Below are positions 27,830-35,276 of a DNA stretch of 64,000 bases, in pieces. Each line of letters starts with the position of its first letter. The first letter of the stretch is position 1. The position numbers were made by a program, and so were the translations under genes. The notes beneath the pieces are model-generated. The model did not search any database and was not told where the DNA came from. It saw nothing but the letters and a program-made list of their open reading frames with translations. The stretch covers positions 1,347,501 to 1,411,500 of the forward strand of contig NZ_AP021888.1 of NCBI RefSeq assembly GCF_011398155.1. Direction: 5' to 3'. Source of the stretch: Thiosulfativibrio zosterae. Its GTDB lineage: Bacteria > Pseudomonadota > Gammaproteobacteria > Thiomicrospirales > Thiomicrospiraceae.

Positions 27830-27857
27830 TTGTCCGCCTAAACAAGTGTGCTAGAAT
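27830..27857 (+). promoter_or_regulatory. Candidate sigma-70 promoter for the flavodoxin gene
   Basis: TTGTCC (27830-27835, 4 of 6 consensus) and TAGAAT (27852-27857, 5 of 6) with a 16-bp spacer, about 110 bp before the ATG. Prediction by eye. Confidence 0.4.
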
Positions 27858-27969
27858 TCAGCTATCAAATAAAGTGATGCGCTATAAATGAAATTTTGGG
27901 CGATAAAAGTCCAATCCCATTCATAGCAAAGTATTTTACCGAAAAATCAGAAACAAAAAGGATTAAACC

Positions 27970-28485
27970 ATGAGCAAAGTTGGCCTATTCTATGGAACGG
28001 ATACAGGAAACACCGAGCGCGTAGCCGATATGATTAAAGATAAAATCGGGGCAGATTTGGTTGAAGTGCATGATATTGCTTCAGCTTCTGTTGCCGATTT
28101 TGGTAAATATGACAAGATCATCTTAGGCCAACCGACCTGGTATTATGGTGAGTTGCAGAGCAGCTGGGATGATTTTTGGGAAGATTTCAAGACCATAGAC
28201 TTCACGGATAAAACCGTCGCATGTTTTGGTTTAGGTGACCAAGCGGATTACTCAGAGTACTTTTTAGATGCCATGGGTATGATGCATGATATCGCGGTTG
28301 AAAATGGTGCCGCTCCAGCGGGTTACTGGCCAACAGCGGGTTATGAGTTTGATGAATCTAAAGCAGTGACTGACGACAACGAGTTTTTTGTGGGGCTTGC
28401 GATTGATGAAGATCAGCAACCTGAAAAAACCGCTGAACGCATTGATGTTTGGGTTGACCAAATCAAAGAAGAAATGGGTTTATAA
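27970..28485 (+). CDS. fldA: Long-chain flavodoxin
   Basis: FMN electron carrier. 171 residues, long-chain type. FMN phosphate loop GLFYGTDTGNTERVADM, 50s loop with Trp in GQPTWYYGELQSSWDDF, and 90s loop FGLGDQADYSEYFLDAMG. Strongly acidic, as is usual. AAGGA precedes the ATG, and a strong terminator follows. No nif or fur genes adjoin. Confidence 0.97.
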   Translation: MSKVGLFYGTDTGNTERVADMIKDKIGADLVEVHDIASASVADFGKYDKIILGQPTWYYGELQSSWDDFWEDFKTIDFTDKTVACFGLGDQADYSEYFLDAMGMMHDIAVENGAAPAGYWPTAGYEFDESKAVTDDNEFFVGLAIDEDQQPEKTAERIDVWVDQIKEEMGL

Positions 28486-28512
28486 TTTTATTTTTTAACC
28501 CTTCAACTTTCT

Positions 28513-28539
28513 AAAAGCCCGATTTATCGGGCTTTTTTT
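28513..28539 (+). terminator. Intrinsic terminator after the flavodoxin gene
   Basis: Stem AAAAGCCCGA/TCGGGCTTTT with loop TTTA and a T-run. Confidence 0.9.
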
Positions 28540-28562
28540 ATCTGATATATTACTACTATTAT

Positions 28563-28651
28563 CGTGCGTTTATTGCACGTTTAGCCCGTCTTAGCTCACC
28601 TCCCTTAGTTCGTACGTTATTTGAATATTATTTTCGTGCAGATATTGCACG
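28563..28651. repeat. Two CGTGC...GCACG inverted repeats upstream of yefM
   Basis: Copy 1 at 28563-28579 (CGTGC, 7 nt, GCACG) and copy 2 at 28635-28651 (CGTGCA, 5 nt, TGCACG), 72 bp apart. They share the wider pattern TCGTGC-N3-TATTGCACGTTT. They are candidate binding sites for a dimeric regulator, distinct from the YefM TGTACA site further downstream. Confidence 0.5.
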
Positions 28652-28703
28652 TTTCATTCTGAGATTAGTTTAGCTTGCGAAAAAACCGCTACAAATATAA
28701 ACA

Positions 28704-28716
28704 TGTACAGTATAAT
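28704..28716 (+). promoter_or_regulatory. YefM-type operator core and -10 box for yefM-yoeB
   Basis: TGTACA (28704-28709) is the core recognised by YefM in E. coli. It abuts a perfect TATAAT (28711-28716), as expected for autorepression. The -35 region is weak. Confidence 0.6.
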
Positions 28717-28754
28717 GTCCATGTTGTGATAAAATAATAAAAAAGGAGGTGCTT

Positions 28755-29012
28755 ATGCAAGTTGTAAGCTATACAGACGCAAGAAACAGTCTAAAAAGCG
28801 TATTGGATTCTGTTGTCGATAATGTTGATGTCACAATCATTACACGTCGGGATGCTGATAACGCGGTAGTGATGTCTCAAGACTATTTTAATAGCCTAAT
28901 GGAAACGGTACATTTATTGAAATCGCCTGCCAATGTGGCGCACCTGAAAGAATCTATTGCACAGTATCGTTCAGGCAAAACCATCCCAAAAGGTTTAATT
29001 GATGAAGATTGA
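28755..29012 (+). CDS. yefM: Antitoxin of the YefM/Phd family
   Basis: 85 residues from ATG 28755, with GGAGG 5 nt upstream. N-terminal DNA-binding/dimer fold (MQVVSYTDARNSLKSVLDSV ... VTIITRRDADNAVVMSQDYFNSL) and a flexible toxin-neutralising C-terminus. It should bind and neutralise the following YoeB and repress its own operon. Its last 11 bp overlap the toxin gene. Confidence 0.92.
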   Translation: MQVVSYTDARNSLKSVLDSVVDNVDVTIITRRDADNAVVMSQDYFNSLMETVHLLKSPANVAHLKESIAQYRSGKTIPKGLIDED

Positions 29013-29268
29013 AATTCTCTCTTGGACTGAATGTGCCTGGAGCGATTATCTTTACTGGCAAACTCAAGACAAAAAAACGCTTAAACGAATTAACAAACTC
29101 ATTACTGATGCAATGCGTTCGCCATTTGAAGGAATCGGTAAGCCTGAACCATTAAAAGAAAACCTTTCAGGATTTTGGTCAAGACGCATAGATGAGTCAA
29201 ATCGACTTGTTTATGCGGTTGATGATAACCAGATAACGATAATCGCTTGCCGATACCACTACGATTGA
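29002..29268 (+). CDS. yoeB: Toxin of the Txe/YoeB family (ribosome-dependent mRNA interferase)
   Basis: 88 residues from ATG 29002, inside the antitoxin reading region. Typical YoeB features: SWTECAWSDYLYWQTQDK, the catalytic Glu in PEPLKENLSG, Arg in FWSRRIDESNRLVY, and the C-terminal CRYHYD with the catalytic His and Tyr. Cleaves mRNA in the ribosomal A site. The complete catalytic set suggests an active toxin. Confidence 0.93.
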   Translation: MKIEILSWTECAWSDYLYWQTQDKKTLKRINKLITDAMRSPFEGIGKPEPLKENLSGFWSRRIDESNRLVYAVDDNQITIIACRYHYD

Positions 29269-29359
29269 TGGCAATAGTTAAGTTTGGCTAGTTAATAGTT
29301 CAGGTATCCCGTTGTGGCTAAAATTTCATTCAAGACTCAAAAATTCAGCGCTTAAACAT

Positions 29360-31939
29360 TTAAGTGTTCAAGAACCTTTTCTTGTGAGAGTGTCCGGGTT
29401 TTTCAAGAAGCGGCTGTTCTGGCCAGCGATGTTTGGGATAGCGACCGCGCATTTCTTTAGCGATTTCAATATAGGAATTTTGCCAAAAATGATGTAAGTC
29501 AGCGGTCACTTGCAAAGGGCGCATGGCCGGAGACAACAATTCAAAGGTCAGAGCTTGCCCTTGACATCCACCTAAGATGGGCGAATGAACTTGACCAAAT
29601 AATTCTTGGAGTTTAACGGATACAAAAGGTGAACGATGTAATTCATAGTGTATCGCAACCGTTTGACCACTTGGCGTTTGATAGTGCGCAGGCGCATCTT
29701 TGTCTAGGGTTTGCTGTTGTGAGTAATCTAAGCGATTCTGTAACAATGCCAAAAGGTTTAATTTTTTTAAATCATTTAAGCTCTTAAAGTTGGTGCAGTA
29801 GGGCATCAACCAATCATCCATACTTTCTAAAAGCGCAGCCATTGAAAAGTCTGGAAAGGTTTCTTGAACACTATGGAGCCACTGCGCTCGCTTAAGCCAA
29901 TGCTCAGATGCGGGTGTCCAGTTTAGTAAACTCAGTTGAGTCTGCCGAAGGGCTTGTTTTAAACACATTAGAAATGCGCTGGCATCAAACTCTTGACTAG
30001 GTTGTTCAGCCAAAACCAACCCCTTAAATTGTTGTCGAGTGATTCCTAGAAGCGTATTTTTTTGAGCATCATACTCATAACGGGTCGAGCGAGTAATTTG
30101 GCTCTGATAAAGACTTTCTAGGTGCGACGGGCTTATTTCACAGGCTAAAAAAATACGCCCGCCTTGTCGTTGACCATCAATTTCTGCCGCAATTAACCAA
30201 GCAGCCTGTCCCAACCGATCCTCATTTGAAATGCTTGCCGCTTTTCCGTTGGACAGTAAATAATTGCCTTCAAGACCTGGGCGGCGTTTGGCAATACGAT
30301 CTGGGTAAGCTATTGCCAAAAGGGCGGCTGTCCATTCGGCTAATTCAGCCGTGTTAAATGTGTTTGCGCGTTTAACCCCTAAGCGTTTTTGCCATTGCTG
30401 ACCGAGTTGTTCAACTTGTTTTAAACGGTTTAAATGCACTTGCGTGGCCGAAAATGGCTGATGATGTTGTCTGGCATGAACATAATCGTGTAATAAACTT
30501 AACCGCTCTAAAACATCCACACTGGGGCGTTCACTCAGGTTTTTAAGGAAGTCTTGTTCAGACAAAATAGCGGCTAAATCACAGGCTAAAACAACCCATT
30601 CTTCGATATTCGATTGCTGAGCAAAGCTCATCATTTTCGCGACACGAGGTTCAAAACCCATTTGCAAGGTTTGCTGACCGATGGCTGGTAGCGTGCCTTG
30701 TGGTGTCATTAACCCCAACTCGATCAACAATGCCTTGGCTTTTGCAACATGGCTATTGGGTGGCGGTGTTAGCCAGTTGAGTTGATAGATGTCGGTTTCA
30801 CCCCAGAGTGCTACTTCAAGACACAGTTGACTTAGGTCAGCACGCAGTATTTCAACGGTTTCATGGGGCGCTCGTTGATTGTTTTCAGCTTGCGTCCACA
30901 GTCGATAACATTTTCCGGGCCCTAAACGACCTGCACGACCACAGCGCTGTTGGCTGGCAGCTTGTGAAATGGTTTGAGTTTGTAAGCGACTCATGCCACT
31001 GCTAGGGTCATAAGTTTGTTGCCGCGCCAGACCTGAGTCAATTACACAACCAATATTGGGCAGGGTTAAACTGGTTTCGGCAATATTGGTGGCAAAAATG
31101 ATTTTTCGTTGCGAATTTTGACCAGGCCTGGTGGCTAAATCTTGGTCTTGGGCGCTTAATCCTGCATATAAAGGGAGTAACAAAGGTTGTGGGGTTAAGC
31201 TGAGTTCTTTTGCCTGGGCGATGGCATTTAAAATTTCTCGCTGTCCCGGCAGAAACACCAAAATATCTTGTTGAGTTTGATGAAAGGCTTTACTCAAGGT
31301 TGGCATTAACGCATTTAACGCTTTGTGTGAAAAATTTTGGTGTGGATTGGCGTAAGATTGCAGATATTCAATGTCAACTGGATATTGGCGACCTTCACAA
31401 AACACACTATGGGCTTGGGGTAAAAAGGTTTGAATTTGTTGGGCATCAAGGGTTGCTGACATAATCAAGAGTTTTAAATCCTCTCGCAAAGCAGCCTGAA
31501 TTTCTAAACTGAGTGCTAAAGACAAATCGGCTTGCAAAGAACGCTCGTGAAATTCATCAAAAATGATGAGCGCCACATCCTTAAGCTCTGGGTCAGACTG
31601 AATGCGGCGCGTTAATATCCCTTCGGTGACTATTTCGAGTTTAGTCTGTGCGCTAGACTTTTTATCGTTGCGAATGTGATAACCAATGGTTTGCCCAATG
31701 GGTTCATTTAGCAATTTGGCTAAATAACGCGCGATGGATTGCGCCGACAATCTGCGTGGCTCTAGCATAATGATTTTTTGCTGGCCTAACCAATCGGCCT
31801 TAAGCAAACTCAAAGGCACTTGGGTTGACTTACCCGCGCCCGGCTCTGCTTGCAAGACCACTTGCTGACTGAGTTGCAGGGCTTTTAAAATGTCGGGTAA
31901 CTTGGCAACAATCGGCAGATTAGAATCAATGATGTGCAT
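29360..31939 (-). CDS. hrpB: ATP-dependent helicase HrpB (DEAH/RHA family)
   Basis: Large RNA-helicase-like ATPase of unclear cellular role. 859 residues. Walker A EPGAGKSTQVP, DEAH-type box DEFHERS, SAT motif MSATLD, motif VI QRCGRAGRLGPGKCYRLW, then the HrpB-specific C-terminal domains. Residues ATRPGQNS are encoded through a palindrome copy. It starts 21 bp after a MazG-like gene, the third member of a minus-strand group beginning with MYG1. Confidence 0.95.
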   Translation of the reverse strand: MHIIDSNLPIVAKLPDILKALQLSQQVVLQAEPGAGKSTQVPLSLLKADWLGQQKIIMLEPRRLSAQSIARYLAKLLNEPIGQTIGYHIRNDKKSSAQTKLEIVTEGILTRRIQSDPELKDVALIIFDEFHERSLQADLSLALSLEIQAALREDLKLLIMSATLDAQQIQTFLPQAHSVFCEGRQYPVDIEYLQSYANPHQNFSHKALNALMPTLSKAFHQTQQDILVFLPGQREILNAIAQAKELSLTPQPLLLPLYAGLSAQDQDLATRPGQNSQRKIIFATNIAETSLTLPNIGCVIDSGLARQQTYDPSSGMSRLQTQTISQAASQQRCGRAGRLGPGKCYRLWTQAENNQRAPHETVEILRADLSQLCLEVALWGETDIYQLNWLTPPPNSHVAKAKALLIELGLMTPQGTLPAIGQQTLQMGFEPRVAKMMSFAQQSNIEEWVVLACDLAAILSEQDFLKNLSERPSVDVLERLSLLHDYVHARQHHQPFSATQVHLNRLKQVEQLGQQWQKRLGVKRANTFNTAELAEWTAALLAIAYPDRIAKRRPGLEGNYLLSNGKAASISNEDRLGQAAWLIAAEIDGQRQGGRIFLACEISPSHLESLYQSQITRSTRYEYDAQKNTLLGITRQQFKGLVLAEQPSQEFDASAFLMCLKQALRQTQLSLLNWTPASEHWLKRAQWLHSVQETFPDFSMAALLESMDDWLMPYCTNFKSLNDLKKLNLLALLQNRLDYSQQQTLDKDAPAHYQTPSGQTVAIHYELHRSPFVSVKLQELFGQVHSPILGGCQGQALTFELLSPAMRPLQVTADLHHFWQNSYIEIAKEMRGRYPKHRWPEQPLLEKPGHSHKKRFLNT
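31121..31132. repeat. ACCAGGCCTGGT palindrome within hrpB
   Basis: Perfect copy. On the coding (minus) strand it is read as T-R-P-G, a different frame from PGLV, and is followed by the tail CAAAATT. Confidence 0.85.
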
Positions 31940-31960
31940 AGGGCGCAGAGGGGTTGATAT

Positions 31961-32542
31961 TTAATCTAACGGAATATGCGAAAAATTAGGTTCGGAAAAA
32001 TGAATAGATTTTAAAATTTTCCCGCCTCGATAGGCTTTACCATCTATACCTGTTTGGTCATGGGTGGAGCGTATTACAAAAAAATCATCGACTTTTTCAT
32101 AACTCACAGCAACGTCCAAGGACTCTTTATAAAAGGCTTGGGTTTGTTGTGCTTCAGCTTCATGTTGACAAAACTTCGAGAGATTAGAACGCACCACTTC
32201 CTGAAAAACAGCCAAACTGACTTCATAAGGTTGTTTTAATTGCAGTTGATCCAACACATATAAAATCGACATTTGACTGGCCACCATGGGCGTTGTTTGC
32301 TGTAAGTGATGCGCTATGCCCCAAGCCACAAAAATCATATCCCCCAAGGCATCCAGTTTTTCTGTCAAATCTTGAGCGGATTGCGCATCCCAAAACTCTT
32401 TGGCTTCTTCATCATAAAAAAAGACATGGTTAATGGCATGTTGGGTAGCGGGTGCATTGCCGGCAATGGTTTGCCAGCGTGCTGTCGGTTCTAAGAATAA
32501 AGTTTGCGCTTCTGGTGAGTCAAAAAGGTGCTTTCTTAACAT
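31961..32542 (-). CDS. Predicted all-alpha NTP pyrophosphohydrolase (MazG-like)
   Basis: 193 residues, mostly helical. The segment TEKLDALGDMIFVAWGIAHHL carries spaced acidic residues, followed by FQEVVRSNLSKFC and a C-terminal YRGGKILKS-like end. This is the pattern of MazG-like proteins of the all-alpha NTP-PPase superfamily, but the match is by eye. It lies between MYG1 and hrpB with 12 and 21 bp gaps, so probably one operon. Confidence 0.6.
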   Translation of the reverse strand: MLRKHLFDSPEAQTLFLEPTARWQTIAGNAPATQHAINHVFFYDEEAKEFWDAQSAQDLTEKLDALGDMIFVAWGIAHHLQQTTPMVASQMSILYVLDQLQLKQPYEVSLAVFQEVVRSNLSKFCQHEAEAQQTQAFYKESLDVAVSYEKVDDFFVIRSTHDQTGIDGKAYRGGKILKSIHFSEPNFSHIPLD

Positions 32543-32554
32543 TGCTCAAACCTC

Positions 32555-33400
32555 TTATTGACTTTTTGCCATGAACAAAGCACTTTCAAAACTTTTGCAA
32601 ACCGCCATAAAGCCAGACTTATGACAGAAAACTGCGTCTGTTAAACCTGTAACAGGGTTTAATTCATCTGCACGCAACCCTCTAAAACGCTCTGGTAAAT
32701 GATTTTCTGCGCCATTGCAATAAATGCCATAACCTTCGTCACCTTTTGGGTAAACCACACGCTGTATTTCTGGGTGTGAGCGAATAAAATCTTTAAAGGG
32801 TAGGTTTTTATCCAAAATCAAAATGCCATCTTGAATATGGGTTGCCAATAATTTTGATAATTCGGTAAAAACCTCAGCTTCTTTCATGGCGGCTTTTAAA
32901 AAGTTGACCAAAATCCCTTGGGTAAAATCGATGGCTTTATAAAAAGCGGCAGTTTGCTGTTCCTCATCATCCGTCGATGAGGCGTTCATCATGCCTATCA
33001 CTTGCGAAATAGAAGGGCGTGGGTCGTCATTAAACCAACCATTATCAACGGCATCGATATCACGAATAATTTTTTGATCTACCCATTGGGTTGCAAAATC
33101 AATTTCAGACGCATCCTTTAAACCCAGGTGTTTGAATATTTGCTCAGCATAGTGACGCCAAACCAAACCTGCCGTGGCAAACGGAATGCCATCGGCGCGG
33201 GTTTCTGTAAAACTGTTTTGATGATGGTCAAATCTTAAGTTAGCAGGGTCATATTCTGCGCCCACATCTAACACGATATTGGCTTGTTGAATCACCGCCA
33301 TATCGCGTGATCGGGTAATGGTTTGTGGGCCAAGTAGGGTAATCATCGCAATGGCGAAAATCTCGTCGGCGTGAAAACGCCCTGAATGGGTAACAAGCAT
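32555..33400 (-). CDS. MYG1-family putative exonuclease (DHH-like)
   Basis: 281 residues. N-terminal HSGRFHADEIFAIAMI and the metal-site motif RFDHHQNSF are diagnostic for the MYG1/UPF0160 family, related to DHH phosphoesterases; eukaryotic MYG1 is an RNA exonuclease. No signal peptide. First gene of the group with the MazG-like protein and HrpB, which hints at a shared role in RNA or nucleotide metabolism (inference). Confidence 0.88.
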   Translation of the reverse strand: MLVTHSGRFHADEIFAIAMITLLGPQTITRSRDMAVIQQANIVLDVGAEYDPANLRFDHHQNSFTETRADGIPFATAGLVWRHYAEQIFKHLGLKDASEIDFATQWVDQKIIRDIDAVDNGWFNDDPRPSISQVIGMMNASSTDDEEQQTAAFYKAIDFTQGILVNFLKAAMKEAEVFTELSKLLATHIQDGILILDKNLPFKDFIRSHPEIQRVVYPKGDEGYGIYCNGAENHLPERFRGLRADELNPVTGLTDAVFCHKSGFMAVCKSFESALFMAKSQ

Positions 33401-33477
33401 GGTTACAACCTTTAAAATCGGATTATAAAAAACAAAATCGCCGATGAACGGCGATTGGCAATGGGAGTTAGACCGTT

Positions 33478-33945
33478 TTATTGCATCACGAAACGCGTGA
33501 TATAAACATCTTCTAACAAGTCTGGATAGATATTGTGATGTTCTAAAATTTTACGCGCTTCTTTTAAAATTTCTTCACGCAAAATATCTGGGCCATCCGG
33601 CTTGCTTAAGTTGGTGTAGGTTTGGTTTCTTAAAACACGATCTAAATTGTTTTTTAGAATTGGGCGTAGATGTTCCATTTCACCTTCTTCAGCGACAACT
33701 TGAGGATAGTAAGACATAAACTTCAAATCCACGGCTAAAAACTTTGCTTTACCTTCACCCCTAAAATTGACCACATTTTTTTCCATGGTGAAATAACTTG
33801 GAGGACTACCTGGGGCTGGCGGTGGAAACTGTTTAAATTTTGGCGAATATTGTTTTTCTAGGGGGTTGTGTTCATCACTGGCATGAACCATAGGTGTGAC
33901 TAAAAATGATAAAAGAGCAAACGCATAGACGGCCAATTTCAACAT
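33478..33945 (-). CDS. fliL: FliL-like protein
   Basis: 155 residues, N-terminal signal or anchor helix (about 4-22), a proline-rich linker, then a FliL domain (about 50-155) ending in the typical ITRFVMQ with upstream DILREEILKEARKILE. FliL sits at the flagellar motor and supports stator function. No flagellar genes lie nearby, and the hydrophobic segment looks cleavable (VHA-S), so this may be a periplasmic FliL paralogue. AAGGA precedes the ATG. Confidence 0.82.
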   Translation of the reverse strand: MLKLAVYAFALLSFLVTPMVHASDEHNPLEKQYSPKFKQFPPPAPGSPPSYFTMEKNVVNFRGEGKAKFLAVDLKFMSYYPQVVAEEGEMEHLRPILKNNLDRVLRNQTYTNLSKPDGPDILREEILKEARKILEHHNIYPDLLEDVYITRFVMQ

Positions 33946-33985
33946 TTTGATTCCTTATTAAATTTATTTATTTTAACTATTATAC

Positions 33986-34024
33986 AAAAAGCCCCGCCAA
34001 AATAAATTTTAAGCGGGGCTTTTT
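33986..34024. terminator. Intrinsic terminator between infA and the FliL-like gene
   Basis: Stem AAAAAGCCCCGC/GCGGGGCTTTTT with a 15-nt loop. On the minus strand it ends infA; A- and T-runs on both sides. Confidence 0.85.
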
Positions 34025-34054
34025 AAGGGGAATCTTTAAAATGGCTTTAAAAGA

Positions 34055-34273
34055 TTATTTACCGCGATAGGTAATACGACCTTTGGTTAAGTCATAAGGC
34101 GTTAATTCAACTTTAACTTTATCACCTGCAAGGATGCGAATGTAGTTTTTACGCATACGACCTGAGATGTGCGCCAGAATTTCATGACCATTTTCTAAGC
34201 GGACTTTGAACATAGTGTTGGGTAGGGTGTCGATGACTTCGCCATCAAATTCAATAACATCTTGTTTAGACAT
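34055..34273 (-). CDS. infA: Translation initiation factor IF-1
   Basis: 72 residues from ATG 34273 ([15 protein letters not shown]), with AGG upstream; this matches the usual IF-1 length. A single OB-fold S1-like domain: [26 protein letters not shown], ending KGRITYRGK. Binds the 30S A site during initiation. Located just downstream of aat, the same pairing as in E. coli, where infA is transcribed separately. Confidence 0.98.
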   Translation of the reverse strand: MSKQDVIEFDGEVIDTLPNTMFKVRLENGHEILAHISGRMRKNYIRILAGDKVKVELTPYDLTKGRITYRGK

Positions 34274-34386
34274 AAAAACCTGCTTATTAGGCACCTTTGT
34301 AAAAAATAAGCGCGGATTATACCAGTCACAACACTAATATACAATTAAAATTATATGACTTATCTTTTTGAAAAAACTCAGAGTTT

Positions 34387-35157
34387 TTAAAGGGCGCTGC
34401 TTTGGTGAGAAGAATCACATGGGATTGCCAAAAAAGGGGCTTGCCAATCGACTTCAAATTGCCAAGCTTTTGGAGGGAATTTTTTTTGCGTGTTTCGCTT
34501 TAAGATTGACTCAAAATGTTCGCGCGTAATGAGCTGTGTTCCGAGGGATTTTAAATGTTGGGTTTCAACCTGACTGTCAATAATTTCAAATCCCCAAGCC
34601 TTAAGCTGTTGGCATAAAGCCACAAAACCCACCTTGGAAGCATCTGAAACCAGACTGAACATCGATTCGCCATAGAACATTTTACCCAGCGCAACGCCGT
34701 ATAATCCGCCAACCAATTCGCCGTTTTGCCAAACCTCTACCGAATGGGCATGTCCTTTTTGATGGAGCTGTGTATAGGCGTCACGCATTTTCGGTAAAAT
34801 CCAGGTGCCATTTTGACCAGGCCTGGTTATTTTTGAACAGTTTTCCATCACTTTTTCAAAAGCCGTGTCTAAAGTCACCGTAAACTTTTGTTTACGAATC
34901 ACTTTTATTAAACTTTTACGAACAATTAAATTCTCTAAAAATAAAACAGAACGCGGATTGGGTGACCACCATAAGATGGGGTCGTCTTCATTAAACCAAG
35001 GGAAAATACCTTTTTGATAGGCATTTAACAACCATTCAGGCGAGAGGTCGCCCCCTATGGCCAATAATCCATCTGGGTCGGTTAAGGCCAGTTGCGTGGG
35101 TGGAAACAGCACTGGATAAGGGTCAAGCCAAAAAGGTTTTTGAATAGGTCTGGCCAT
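34387..35157 (-). CDS. aat: Leucyl/phenylalanyl-tRNA-protein transferase
   Basis: Adds Leu or Phe to N-terminal Arg/Lys of proteins, marking them for ClpS/ClpAP. 256 residues from ATG 35157, chosen over an in-frame upstream TTG; no strong ribosome site. Family motifs: GLLAIGGDLSPEWLLNAYQKGIFPWF at the N-terminus, WWSPNPRSVLF, GESMFS and the C-terminal DSQVETQHLKSLG. Residues TRPGQNGTW are encoded through a palindrome copy. Confidence 0.96.
   Translation of the reverse strand: MARPIQKPFWLDPYPVLFPPTQLALTDPDGLLAIGGDLSPEWLLNAYQKGIFPWFNEDDPILWWSPNPRSVLFLENLIVRKSLIKVIRKQKFTVTLDTAFEKVMENCSKITRPGQNGTWILPKMRDAYTQLHQKGHAHSVEVWQNGELVGGLYGVALGKMFYGESMFSLVSDASKVGFVALCQQLKAWGFEIIDSQVETQHLKSLGTQLITREHFESILKRNTQKKFPPKAWQFEVDWQAPFLAIPCDSSHQSSAL
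34816..34827. repeat. ACCAGGCCTGGT palindrome within aat
   Basis: Perfect copy; on the coding strand it is read T-R-P-G and followed by CAAAAT. It has the same frame and tail as the copy in hrpB although the proteins are unrelated. Confidence 0.85.
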
Positions 35158-35276
35158 AAATGTCAACAAAAAACGGTGTTATAAAAAAGCCTATTTTGTC
35201 AGCGTTATCAGACAAATTGGCATAGAATACACCGCATATTATAAATAAAATCACCTAAGACGATACGCCACTTTCT

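Noticed and set aside
31961-32542. Calling this gene mazG
   Set aside because: Resemblance is to the broader all-alpha NTP-PPase superfamily; it is longer than small MazG enzymes and not confidently MazG itself.
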